Below, one piece after another: positions 24,745 to 36,727 of a stretch of DNA of 64,000 nucleotides. The notes below the pieces were generated by a model. That model was not told the origin of the DNA, did no database searches, and worked only from the letters and a program-made list of their open reading frames with translations. Within the stretch, counting starts at the first letter, position 1. Every line of letters starts with the position of its first letter. This DNA comes from Laguncularia racemosa (Eukaryota > Streptophyta > Magnoliopsida > Myrtales > Combretaceae): positions 310,001 through 374,000 of the forward strand of contig JBBMOL010000066.1 in NCBI GenBank assembly GCA_037954665.1, in the 5' to 3' direction. A program made the position numbers and the translations under genes.

Positions 24745-26308
24745 TGTTGAGTCTAATTTTTTTCTATTTTTTCTAATCCGATTTACATTAAACCTTACGC
24801 TTATTTAATGTAAATCCTCAACTAAAATTAGAAAAAAAAATTAAAAGAAAAGAAATTACCATCCAGTCGAAATCGAGAAAAATGTTAAATTAAGACTAAT
24901 TGAATGGATTAGTCTTAATATGACTACTAGTCTACTAGAAAAAAAAATCTTTTATACTAGAAATTTTGGAGTTTGAGGGCTATCTTATTAAAACTTTACG
25001 ATACCACTTTTTAACCTTCTAAATTATTTCTTTTTAAGAAGAAAAGGAAAGAAAGAAAGAAAAAATATATTTTACAAATGAGGGTGCCTCGAGGGTGTTT
25101 ACTTACTTGATATTTGGGATCAAACCTATCATATTCCATGTGTTTTTTTTTAAAAAAAAAAAATTATGAATAATTGTATCTAAAATATATTTTTTAGAGA
25201 GAAAAAAATAAATTTTCTTTTGGCTAAAATATTTTAAAATACTAATTTTTTTTATAAATATTGTTTTTTAGGAATCTAAAATATCTTTAAAATACATATA
25301 AACTAAAAGAATTAAAAAAAATCTAAATAATTTTTTAAATGACTTTAAAAATATATATATAATAACTAAAAAAGATTTTTTATATTTTTTTCTTTAAAAA
25401 ATTGTTTCTAAAAATAATGATAATAATAGTTAAAAAAAACAAAGAAATACAAACTTGGGTCAAATTTGATGATGATGACGACGAGACGACAAAGGACGAC
25501 AATAAGACAGCGAAAGATGGCGGGTGTTGGGTGGTGCCAGGTGTCTAGAGCTTCAAAAAATGGGGAATGCGACTAGATCATTAGAGTAGGATGATAAGAA
25601 AAAAAAAATTAGAAAGAGAGAAATAGGACGTCACCAAAAAAAAAATGGAAAAGTTTGAATTTTTTTTTATGAGGAAATTTTTTGGGAAAATTCTCTACCT
25701 CCTTCAAGTAAAGTTGGAGCTCTATTTATAAGTGAATGTGGGTTGAACGAATGGAGGAGAAGAAAGGTTGAAGGTCGGAGATTTTTTTTTTTAATTGTAG
25801 AAGCGCTTTTTTTTTTTAATTTCTTTGATTAATGACTTTATTACACTTTTAATTTGATTCCAGAAGTTATTTGCTTCTTGAATTATGTTATTTGATCTTC
25901 CATAAGTTTTGAAATGTCAAAAGAAAGAAAGAAAATTTCAAGCTCCCTATAGTCTTCCATAGTGGACAAGTCAAAGGTAGAAGATGATGAAAACGTTGAA
26001 CCCACGTTTTTTATTGCAACAGAAATGGAGAAAAAGAAAATGTGGGTTGAATCTATGTTTTTCTTTATAAGGCAAAATACTGAAAAAAGAAAACATGGAT
26101 TTAACCCAAGTTTTTCACCGAGAGAAAAAAAAATCTCGTGCATTTGTGCGAGTAAGGATTCGTTCCTAGGTCTCTTGTAATTCTATATGTGTGTTTTCTA
26201 ATAAGCTATTGGCCTATGCCTCTATCATATAATGCAACTAAATTACATTTATTCTGATTTGTTTATTATTAAAAAAATAAAAAGATTAAAAAAAAAATGG
26301 TGTGTCTA
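24745..26308 (-). repeat. Probable 3' LTR of the Ogre/Tat-like element
   Basis: Its left end TGTTGAGTCTAA and right end AAATGGTGTGTCTA match the family LTR ends. It lies immediately beyond the integrase and 3' UTR of the minus-strand element, where the 3' LTR belongs. It is shorter (1.56 kb) than the solo LTRs. A weak tRNA-like pair lies at 26156-26216 (box B-like GGAACGAATCC; box A-like TAGGCCAATAGC; gap 38 nt). Overlapping frames on both strands at 25883-26180 come from purine-rich sequence and are not genes. Confidence 0.6.
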
Positions 26309-26459
26309 TGGTTGTCCTTCTTTGTAGTAAAGTTTGAGAAAAGCTTTACTATAAAGATCAAATAGATACACCATTTTTGCCTATCAGTATACTCTAAAGA
26401 GCTATAAAAATATTTCAATGAATTGGCAAGAGATATCTAGGATGATGTTTTATAGGTTG

Positions 26460-26905
26460 ATTATCTTGTACTAGGAAATATCCTTATAGACTAGTAACCT
26501 TAAGAAGAGAGGAATTTTAGGATAGTGCCCCTATGAGCTAACTAATTTGCATAAGCAAGCATTTATTATAAACTAGCAATCCTAAGAAAAAATGAATTTA
26601 GGATAGTGCCCATATGGGTTAACTAATGGGAAAGCATTTATTATAGACTAGCAATTCTAAGAAGAGGAATTTCAAGATAATGTCCCAATGGGCTAATTAA
26701 TTCATATGGGAAAGCTTCTATTACAGACTAGATAATTTTTATGAGAAAAACGTTTATTACAGACTAACAATCCTAAAAATGATTTATGGGAAAATGCCTC
26801 TATGAGCTAACTAATTCTTATAGGAAAGTGTTTATTACAGACTAGCAACTCTAAAAATGATTTTTAGGAAAATATCCCTATAGGCTGACTATCCTAAAGC
26901 ATATT
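26460..26905 (-). repeat. Tandem repeat in the 3' UTR of the Ogre-like element
   Basis: About six to seven degenerate copies of a 60-80 bp unit built on 'attacagactagcaatccta', 'ggatagtgcccctatgagc' and 'taactaattcatatggga'. Tandem repeats in the 3' UTR are a described habit of Ogre-type elements and a known source of plant satellites. No open frame crosses it. Confidence 0.7.
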
Positions 26906-27479
26906 AAACTTTAACTACTTATGCATGACATATTTTTAATAGTGAAGAATTTTACATGGTTTTGCAAATAGCACCTAAACAATGAACCCTCTTTCTTGAA
27001 GTTCAACACACCCATTTACTTGTCTCTATCTTGAATCTACCCCTTCTATTGTTGGATGAACCATGCTTATGTGATATTTACTTTCATTCTAGAATTTCAA
27101 CTCTTCCAATTCATTTTGCTCAAATTATCTCTACTCTCGTTATTTAGGACTCTAACCTAAAATAGCAAAAAAAAAAAAAAATCCTTTTGGAAAAAGGTGA
27201 AACCATGGAGTATTTGAAGAGTTTTCATTACTCATTATTGTTTTTATTTTTCATAGCTTCCCTTGTGTTTGAGTGTATAACGTAAAACAGAAGTAAAGGG
27301 CGAAAGAAACTTATCGATGGGGAGGGAGATGATCAATCTAATGACCAATAGGGATATCCACTTTACACGTAGATGGTAAAAATTAAACCACAAAAAGACT
27401 AATGATATTTTCAATAAACTTAGGTAAGATTTCATTGATTCATCAAAGATAATACATTTTAACTACATTAGAATTTACA

Positions 27480-28640
27480 TAGTCTTTCAAATCTGGACCG
27501 CTCATATGTGACAAAATTAATGCCCCTACAGATAACACTCTCTTTATAGAATATGACCCCTCATAATTAGGAGTAAACTTCCCTTTCAGATCTTATACAT
27601 TTGGGAGGATCTTCCTTAAAACTAAGTCACCCTCTTAGAAATTTTGAGGTTACACATTTTTATTGAAGGCTCTAACCATTCTTTGTTGGTAATATTGGCC
27701 ATGGCATAATGTCGCTAATCTCTTTTCATCAATTAGGTTAAATTGGTTAACCTGCTTTTTCACCCAATTAGCATCATCCGATTGAGTTTCTAACAATACT
27801 TGAGTGATGGAATCTCAACTTCAACCGGCAATACTGCTTCAATACCATATACTAAAGAGTAAGGGAAGCTCCTATTGATGTTCTGATAGAGGCCTGATAG
27901 GTGATGAGTGCAAATGGTAACATCTTATGCCAGTCTTTATAAGTAACGACCATCTTTTTAATAATTTGTTTGATATTTTTATTGGTTGCTTCTACAGCTC
28001 CATTCATTTGTGGTCAATATGGAGTGAAATTCTTGTGATTGATTTCAAAATGTTAGCACAATTTCATCATAAGCTTCTTGTTGAGATTGGTGCCATTATT
28101 TGTAATAATTGACTCAAGAAATCCATATTGAGCAATAATGTCCATTTTGATGAATTTAACCACTACTTCTTTGGTAACATTGATATATAAGGAAGCTTCG
28201 ACCCATTTGGTAAAATAATTGATTGTCACCAATATGAATCGATGACCATTAGATACTTTTGAGTTAATTGGTCTAATTACATCTAAACCCTACATAGAGA
28301 ATGGCTATGGTGAAGAAAGTTTATGAAGTTCTTAAGGAGGGGCATTTATTTTGTTGGCATAAATTTAACATAGATGACAATGTTTTACGTGTTTGATGCA
28401 GTCGAATTCCATAGTCAACCAGCAATAACCCGATTTCATGATCTTCTTGGCTAACATGTAATTATTCATGTGAGGACCACATATTCTCCCATGTACCTCT
28501 TTCATAAGGGTGTCTACTTCTTTCTCATCCATACATCTTAATAATGTTATGTTAAATGATCGCTTATATAATGTGGATCAACTTAACAAAAAATAACTTG
28601 CCAATCTTTTGAGCATTTTTTTTTTTGTCTTTCTTATCAG
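27480..28640 (-). pseudogene. Integrase region of Ogre-like element
   Basis: Minus-strand frames, broken by stops, show the family order: S-G-Y-x-W-L-T-M-E with a following C-x2-C-type zinc site, W-P-F-S-M, G-H-R-F-I-L-V-T-I-N-Y-F-T-K-W-V-E-A (first catalytic Asp region, here Asn for Asp), T-P-Y-P-Q-M-N-G-A-V-E-A (last catalytic Glu region) and the downstream L-P-F-A-L segment. It would insert the cDNA into the genome. Near 27480-27700 the C-terminal part ends; no chromodomain was seen, as expected for Tat lineage. Confidence 0.7.
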
Positions 28641-28859
28641 CTTTTTCTTATCAGCTTTCATAATACCAAGCTCATCATCTTGCATTCCTTTAATAGCTAA
28701 ACAAAAAGCAAGTTTATCTTCAATCTCAATCCTAAGAGGTTAGATTTCTACCCCTTTTATTATTTGAGTCAAAGATGCCAATGTAGCCAAAGCATTAGCA
28801 AACCGATTTTGCACCCTTGGTACATATGTGAATGTGATCTCTCCAAACTTCCTTATTAA

Positions 28860-29220
28860 TCATGACAAGTGCTGGTGCTAAGGTACCAATTTTAGATCTT
28901 TCGTCTTATACTCTCCTTGGGTTCGACAAATGATGAGTGAGGAGTCCCCATATACTTTTAATTCACAAATTCCCATATCCAAGGTCATTTGACCCAAAAT
29001 GCATGCTTCATATTCTACGATATTATTAGTATATGGAAACATAAGCTTCATCGCTATAGGGAATTGGTTACCTTCATGTGAGATTAGCACTGCTCCTATT
29101 TCACAACTAAATACATTGGTTGCTCCATCAAAGTAAAATTTGCATTTGAGAATATTTTCTTTTTCAAAATTATGATCATTTTCAGTCACCAATATATCTT
29201 CATCTAGAAATTGTGCTTAT
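28860..29220 (-). pseudogene. RNase H-like domain of Ogre-like element
   Basis: A 104-codon frame (28878-29192) reads F-Y-F-D-G-A, G-A-V-L-I-S, N-I-V-E-Y-E-A-C-I-L-G and V-Y-G-D-S-S-L-I. These are the catalytic Asp, Glu and Asp neighbourhoods of the archaeal-type RNase H that Tat/Ogre elements carry between the RT block and integrase. It removes the RNA template during reverse transcription. Decayed but with an unusually long intact frame. Confidence 0.75.
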
Positions 29221-29299
29221 GGTTCTTAGGAAGTTCCTTCAAGTGGATGCTTAGCCAATTGATCAGCTACATATTGACCTTTAACTAAACTTTAGCTCC

Positions 29300-30520
29300 T
29301 ATAGGTGATGTTGAACTTAGATAATAACATTTGCCATTTAGAAATCCTACCGATTAGGGCTAGTTTGTTTGCCAAATACTTTAAGGAATCATGTTTTGTT
29401 AATAACTCAATTGAATAGCAAAGTGTGTATTGTTTGAGTTGATGCATAACTCAAACTAATGCACAACATGTCCTTTCTACTTCAGTGTATTTTTGTTCTC
29501 CTTCACTAAATTTCTTACTCAAGTAGTAAATGGCTCATTCCCTTCCCCTTTCATCCTTTTGGCTAAGCATATACCCTATAGATTTAGGTAGTATTGTTAA
29601 GTACAAGAACAAGGGCTTGCTAAGTTTAGGGGTCACTAATATAAGAGATTTCATGAGATATTGCTTGATTTTCATGAAAGCTTCTTTACATTCTTCATTC
29701 CATTATATGATGGCATTTTTCTTTAATAGCTTGAACAAAGGGTGACATTTATCTGTGAATTGTGAGATGAACCGAGCAATGTAATTTAGATGCCCAAGTA
29801 ATCCTTTGGCTTCTTTAAGTGTATGTAGGGAGGCAGCATTTCCAGTATTGCTTTAACCTTATTTGGGTTCACCTCAATGCCCTTTCAACTGACCATGAAA
29901 CTTAGTAATTTCCTAGAGGTAACTCAAAAAGTGCATTTTTCTAGGTTAAGCTTCAGTTAGTACTTCCTTAATCGTTCAAACAACTTTTTCAGAGTGTTTA
30001 CATGGTCTTCCCTTTATTTGGATTTAGATATCAAGTCATCAACATACACCTCAATTTTTTTATGCATCATATTATGAAATAATGCAATCATGGCTCTTTA
30101 ATATGTTGCCCTAGCATTTTTAAAACCAAAAGGCATAGCTATGTAACAAAAGGTGCCCTAAGTTATTATGAAGGTTGTCTTGGTCTTATCTTTTTCTAAC
30201 ATCTTGATTTGGTTATACCTTGAGAAACCATCCATGAATGAGAAAAGATGGTTTCCAGGTATATTATTTACCAAGACATCTATGTAGGGTAAAAGGAAGC
30301 TATCTTTTGGTGTTGCTTGATTCAAGACTCGAAACCTATACATATATGAACTTTCCCATTTTTCTTTATTACTAAAACTATGTGAGCTATCCATTCAAGA
30401 TGATCTAACACCTCAATAAACCCAATCTCCAACAATTTCTTGATTTCTTCATTAACTTTCAGTAAAATATAAGGTTGAAATTGCCTTAGTTTTTATTTTT
30501 TGGGTTTGATGGTTTCTTGT
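29300..30520 (-). pseudogene. Reverse transcriptase/first RNase H region of Ogre-like element
   Basis: Minus-strand reading gives F-S-F-M-D-G-F-S-R-Y-N-Q-I, then A-M-P-F-G-F-K-N-A, and the catalytic Y-V-D-D box at 30035-30046 followed by D-L-I-S-K-S. The part from about 30000 down to 29300 covers the thumb and first RNase H. Stops are frequent (for example just after the A-T-Y box), so it is not functional. Confidence 0.75.
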
Positions 30521-31439
30521 GTAGGCAGCTTATGAACCATGATTGATGGGTTAAGTCCTGGTATATCTTCATAAGATAATGCGAATACATCAAGGTATTC
30601 AGATAATAGCTCAGTTAACCTTCATTTCTGTACATCATTAAAATTGCCCCTAATCCTGAGATTCCTAGGGTTATTCTCATTTCCTAAGTTAACTGTTTCA
30701 ATTAACTCATCAATGGAAATCCTACCCTATTCATATCTTTGCCAATTCTCTTGAATTACTTTGTGGTCATTAACATCATCCCCAATAACTAACCCAGTAA
30801 GGTCGGAGGTGATATTAATGTTTTTACCTTCTACGTGTGCAAGATATTCTTGATTTTCATCATTGGATCTGGATAAATGTATAAAGAGAAGAAATGAATA
30901 AGTAGAAGGGAAAAGATGAAACAACATTGAGGAAATGATTAAAGACTTCATTGATTTTATTTATGTGGCCTACACTTATTGAATAAAAAGAAAAAACTCA
31001 ACAAATATTAAATCATGGTCTACCTTTACTCGAAAGTAGGCTTATTACTATTTAGAGGATAAGAGAACTAATTTTGGAGTGATTGAGAGCTATAGGATAT
31101 ACCCATTGATTCTTGTTGTTGCTTGACTATGAGATCTTCGGAGTTGTCTTCTCTTGCAAATACTATTGTCTCAACACTGACCGAATGGGTGAATATAGTT
31201 TGGATTGGTGGAAAATTCATCGAGGCATTGTACAATCTATCTTCCCTTTTTTTTCTTACTTGGACTTCATTTGAGATCTTTCTTTTAGAGTATAGACATA
31301 TCTAAGACCAAATGTTCATATTTGACCTTCTTTAAACTGCACCTTTCCATATGCTTGTGTCTCAAAACTAGTAATCATACACACCTCATTAAATATTTAG
31401 AGTCTCAGGTCATTTGAGCCTTCTTCTCCTATGTAGGGT

Positions 31440-31760
31440 ATAGCCATTTCTTTATAAATGGTGTAATCTTATTCGCCAAAGACAATGACGATCTGACCAT
31501 TAGAAATAAATTTGACCTCTTGGTAGAGGCTAGAAGGAATGGCCTGTGCTGCATGAATCCAAGGCTCCCTAAGAAGCAAGTTAAAGGATCTTAGTATGTA
31601 TAGGATTTGAAAAGGAATTTCAAATAACCATGGGCCAATTTCTACCATCAAGTCAATTTCCCTCCTTGATCCATCAAAAGCCTTTACTATAGTAAAACCT
31701 GGGTTGATATTAGATGTATTAACACCTAGTAGGTTATGATAACTAGAGGGCATACGTTGA
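31440..31760 (-). pseudogene. Aspartic protease region of Ogre-like element
   Basis: The 94-codon minus frame 31469-31753 reads V-K-A-F-D-G-S-R-R-E, then I-G-P-W-L-F-E-I-P-F and R-E-P-W-I-H-A-A-Q-A-I-P-S-S-L, the conserved C-terminal part of the Ogre/Tat protease with the flap and the x-G-R-P-W-I-H block (here R-E-P). The active-site D-S/T-G would lie just upstream and is not in this open frame. Confidence 0.65.
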
Positions 31761-32899
31761 GAGAGGACCCATTACTAATGAGGACTCTCGAAACATTCAT
31801 GTTATATTTCACCACTATGAATAGTGGTTTGGTGTGTTAATTACCTTCTTCTCCTAATACTTCTGTTGAAAAGGATGTTTGATCAATAGCAAAAATAGAC
31901 TTAACAATGTGTCCCAATTTTTCAATAGATATTCCCTATTGCACTTTAACTTCCCTCAAAGTTTTAAAAAAGGCTTCTTTGTGAGGCTCGAAAGAGAGTA
32001 GAAGACCTATAAGGGAGATTTGGGCTAAGGTTTTTAATAATTGGTCAATGATTTTATACTCATTAGACTTGATTATCTTTGAAAAAATTGATAGCCCTTT
32101 TTCTTCTTTTGCTACTAGCTTATAACTATCCCACTTAATTCACCAGTTTCAAGTTTTTTCGTGACCTCTTCTTTAGGGCTATAGATCCTTCATAACCTGG
32201 TGATTCCTCCAATAATAGAACTTAAGGGTTTCTCTTGATTAATTGTTGCATAATTAAATGGGGCAGCTTTTATAGTTTGCAGGTGCCAAGGGAACATGGA
32301 AAGTATATTTCTTAGCTTTTGGGACTTTTTGCTCTTGTTTAGGTTCTTTGTAACATTTTAGGATCATTGGTTTGAAGTTGAATTCTATCATGTTAACCAT
32401 TTGATCATTATCCTTCTCATTTTGGGGATTGTCTTCTTCTTTAAAATCAAAACCCTAACCACTTAAGATAGGTTCTTCATGGATTGGCAGTTGGATGGAA
32501 TAGTCAACAAAATAATCGAACTTCCTTGAATGTTATCCTAATAAACCAACTATAGGATCATCTACAAGTCATCTTTTTTCCAACTCCTTTTGAGTTGTTA
32601 GCTTATAAGGATTAGGAGTCAGCATTTCCTGAATGTAGGATGATTGGATTTTGCCTTCCAATAATAATTAACAGATGGTTGATTTAGCTTATGCTTTGTT
32701 GTTTGGGTTGACTGATAGTAGGAAATCAACTTGTTGTAAGTTTTATGCTACCTACTCTATTGGTAACCTCTCCAAATCAGTTTCTAGTTCAGGTGCTTTT
32801 GAAGTGATCATGGTAATGGCTGAAGCATGGTTGGGAAGTAAGTTATTGTTGGCATTGGGAGTAGGTGGCTTAATGAAGTCCAGATGCACTACTCATGCA

Positions 32900-34030
32900 T
32901 CGATCAGATCCTAAATTTTATTCTTAAGTCTCCAGCATATGTCCATAGAATGTCTTACCTACCCCATATGGTATTTGCATTTAAGACTGGAGTCATAAAT
33001 TATGGGCCTGTATTTCTCATTAGGAATTCCAAAACTGATTAGATTGCCAACCTTAAAGCTAGCAAAAACTTAGCTAAGGGGGGTTGGGATTTGGGTGAAC
33101 TGCCTGGGAGGTTTGTTGATCTACAGTTGATTGTATGGTTGTGTTTGGATTGAATGTTTATGGTTGGATTTGGTGTTTGGAAGGAAAGGTAAGGGGTTGG
33201 CTTGTTTTTTCTAATAGAAATAACCATGCTAATTGTGGCTTCTTTTCCTTTTATATTATTTAGTGGCTTGGCTGATGTTGTCTTGGGGGTTTCATTGACT
33301 AGCAATTTTCTAGAAGTGATGGCATTTTCAATCCTACATCCTCCAGCTACCACTTCTGTAAAACTTGAAAATAATTGCTCAATCAAGTGGGTGAAATAGG
33401 GTTTCTCCAGTGTATTGATAAATATGGATATAAGCTCTTTCTTAGAAATTGGGGTAATGACCCTTGTAACTCGAGCCCTCTAATGTTAAGCATATTCTTT
33501 GAAGGATTCATCGAGCTTCTTAGAGATACTCCCTAAGTCTCACATTGAAGGAGCAATTTCAATGTTGAATTTGTATTGCTTATAAAAGGTTCGAGCTAAC
33601 TTTTCCCAATTATTGATTTGATTGAGGTCCAATTGTGCATACCAAGCTAGAGTAGGTCCTGTGAGGACTGTCTTGGAAAGTTTGCACCATTAATTGGTCA
33701 TACTGTATGCATTTTCCCATCTTTCGAACATACAGTCTAGTGTGCATTTCTAGACATCAACTCATTGGTTAGATTCTTGACATCTATTTTTCCAAATATT
33801 CCCCTTTCTTTCCATGTTTTCCATATGAACTTGTATTCGTGCTTATACTTCTTCTGTATATGTCTTCATTTTAAGAGTGGGATTTGCTGGTATAGGTTGG
33901 AGTATAACTGGGGCATTATATTGTTTTTCACCTATCCTTTTAAGTTGGTGAAAAATGTACTCTTTGGTTACTCAATATTTATGTTCACCCTTTAGGTTCC
34001 CTATGCCAATAGTAAGGCTTATTATTTGTG
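32900..34030 (-). pseudogene. gag region of Ogre-like element
   Basis: The stretch lies between ORF1 and protease on the minus strand. Broken frames include a long piece at 33039-33386 and upstream fragments with W-x-x-L-A-x-x-F-Y-K-Q-Y-K-F-N-I-like composition around 33560-33700, typical of the retrotransposon gag domain. Similarity is weak by eye; the assignment rests mainly on position. Confidence 0.5.
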
Positions 34031-34129
34031 TCTCCCATAGGGTTTTGATCTCCAATAGTTTAGCTATCTTATCAGCTATTATCATATGAGGATTATGGAA
34101 ACCAAGTGTGATGGGTTCGAGTGAAGGTT

Positions 34130-35163
34130 TGTGGATTATATCTTGAATAAGTCCTAATTAACATATTAAAGTAGCTGGGTAGTAACTGGTACACCAATTA
34201 AATCCAATCAAGGGAATTGCCTTATAATTTTTACAAGCATGTACCATCTTAGTACAAGAATTCCATCTGGCTACCCATAATATGTCTTCAGCACAAAAGT
34301 CTTGTAAGACATCAATCCAGCAATAGGTAGGAATCTCCTATAGCAATGTGATTTTAGAGGTAAAGGAATCAATAAGGTTAATCTATTATGCAAGGCCCCT
34401 TGAATGAAGTCAAGTTTGTAGCATCGCATATGGTTGACGAAGCATATCATAATCAATGCATGCTAGTTTTTAAATCCCTATGTCTTTTTTTCTTTAAGTG
34501 GTTGAGCGATTTAATTTTCTTAGCAAGGAGTGTGGGGACGTAGGACTTTCCTTCTAGAAATTAGGCTACTATTTATGCAATCCTAAAGTGGATACGGAAA
34601 ATCCCATTTGGAAACAAGATAGTCCCGAAGGCCATTAGGATAAATGTATGAATCTAGTGTTGTTGCCATGCTTCAAAATCTATGCAAAATAGGGTTCGCT
34701 TTTCATGGTAATTAGATTGAGTTGTAAACCGTGTCAACAAATCATTAGTCTTAATACAATTTTCATTATAGTTTGCTAAGGCCTTGTTGATTTTAGCGTT
34801 ACGAACCCAGTAATCTATTGGAGATTTTTGCTAGCCCTACTTCAAGATCTGGATATATATGCTTTCAATGTTGGGTAGAGCCTTAAGCAATTGGGCATAT
34901 TTTTCCATTGTTAAGCCCAATTGATGGGGACCTAAGCAACAAGTGACAGTTTCTGGATCCCAAAAATGAACTAAGGCTCGAACCAAAGTGATGTTGATAG
35001 AGACCTTCTATAGTGAGAGGATTAGTCCAATCTTATCTAGAATGACCTCTTGTTGACTCGGGTTGAAGAACTAGATCAATCGATCAAATACTACCTTTGA
35101 CTATAGGGGCTTATAAACAAAGACTTCCTTGAGAAGAGCTTACATGTGGGATGAGTTTGCCAT
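34130..35163 (-). pseudogene. ORF1 (extra ORF upstream of gag) of Ogre-like element
   Basis: From ATG 35163 (M-A-N-S-S-H-M) a broken frame reads L-V-R-A-L-V-H-F-W-D-P-E-T-V-T, G-P-H-Q-L-G-L-T-M-E-K-Y-A-Q-L-L and W-V-R-N-A-K-I-N-K-A-L, then continues in pieces to about 34130, including the 61-codon frame 34271-34456. This resembles, from memory, the large DUF7745-type proteins of dicot genomes, which are Ogre-type ORF1 products of unknown function with a plant-mobile-domain-like fold. At least ten stops or shifts are present. Confidence 0.55.
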
Positions 35164-35298
35164 TGCTACAAAATTTATGAAAGTAAATACATCATAATAA
35201 TACTATTTATAAGAAAATGCATTTGTTACAAAGAATTTATAAGGAAATTTACAACAACAATGTTACAAATTACAAAGAAATAGAAAAATGACTCCACT

Positions 35299-36727
35299 CA
35301 TTGTTGTCAAAGTCGTGATTTAACTCGTACGATTCAACGATTTTACGAGTTTGTATATATATTTCTAGTTAACTCGCACACAAAATCGGAGAGAAGCAAA
35401 ATCGTAACAAAATCGCGATTTTGAACAGTAAAATCGTTCAAAATTGCAATTCTATCCGTTTCAACCGATTCCACAAATATTTACAACTACAGGCTTCCAT
35501 GCAAATAACACATGGCCGTGTCTCAGACCGTGTACTCAACCGTGTGTGTTTCTGTGGATTTTCCAAGCTCAAAACACGGTTGTGCCTTCAACCATGTGTG
35601 CTTTTGTAGGCATGTTTCCTTAACATACGCTCGTGCAATTTAATTACTTGGCCGTGCTCTTCCCCTATTCTTTTCAAAAAGCATTTTTCTTCTTGTTTTC
35701 TTATCCAAGCCCAAACTTTTAATAAACAATTGTGGGCTTAATTGTTAAAAACCCTCTGGCGCCCAGGGGGCGTTGCCCCCTTGAAACCTTCGCCGAGTGG
35801 CTTCCCTGGACCCCCGCCCGCTCAGAGTGGAGCGAGACCCACATGCTTTCCTATCGTAAGGAAGTATTAATCATACCCCAACATGTTCGTCGGTCATCAC
35901 TCCTCTCTTGTCAGTGTGTTACGTTGCATTGAAGTCTTTATGTTTGTGTTCGTCGATTGTTAGTCTTCTTGTTCCCATTTGTGATCATGTTCGTATTAAA
36001 GCACTCGTGTTTGATTGCTGCAACTTTCCTTATTTTAACTAATATTTTTGTAATAGTAAATAAAATAAATGGTAGATAACTTTAATTTTATAATTTTTTT
36101 TTAGATTTTTAATTTTATAGGAAATGTATAAATGTATTTATATTTCTATCTTTTCAATATATCATTCTCATAGTTAAGTAAATGTGAGATATTGTTAAGT
36201 AAATATATTTTGAATTAATAATCACGAATAGTGCAAAAATTTACCTAGTAATATATAATTTTGAAGGTTTTCTTGTTATAGTATCTTCTTTATTATGTAC
36301 TTTTGGTCATTTGTTAATATTACTTCTTTCTAATGGTATATCTTCATTATCAATTTTTATTTATTAGTAATTTCTTAAAGTCACAATTGATTTTTAAATT
36401 TTATCTATTATCTTTTAGCTTTTGTATATAGAACTAGGTGAAACTTGTTTTATACATGATTTATCATTTTAGAAATAAAATATCTATATTATACAACTTA
36501 TACTCGATTATCTATATTATGACTTTTATTGCAAATTTGCAATTTATGGCTAAAATAAATACTTAATTTCCTTATTTCTATTATTCATTATATTTTTTAA
36601 TGACTATTGTAAGTAAATTTATAATATTTGAAAAGTTATTTTACATAGGTTGTAGAAACTTATGTTTCTACGTTCCGATTCTACAGACCCCTTACCGATT
36701 CTACGTAAAATCGCGATTTTGACAACC
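35299..36727. mobile_element. Mutator-like non-autonomous element with GC-rich core
   Basis: The ends are inverted: left ...GTTGTCAAAGTCGTGATTT, right (reversed) GGTTGTCAAAATCGCGATTT. The flanks carry an exact 11-bp match ATGACTCCACT (35288-35298 and 36728-36738), at least the 9 bp expected for a Mutator-type duplication. It interrupts the 5' region of the Ogre-like element and is therefore younger. The first half holds repeated 'accgtgt' motifs (35510-35660) and a GC-rich block (35755-35855); the second half is very AT-rich. No transposase frame was found. Confidence 0.75.

Noticed and set aside
25883..26180. Overlapping genes on both strands
   Set aside because: Purine-rich LTR sequence; no domain; position inside the 3' LTR explains it.
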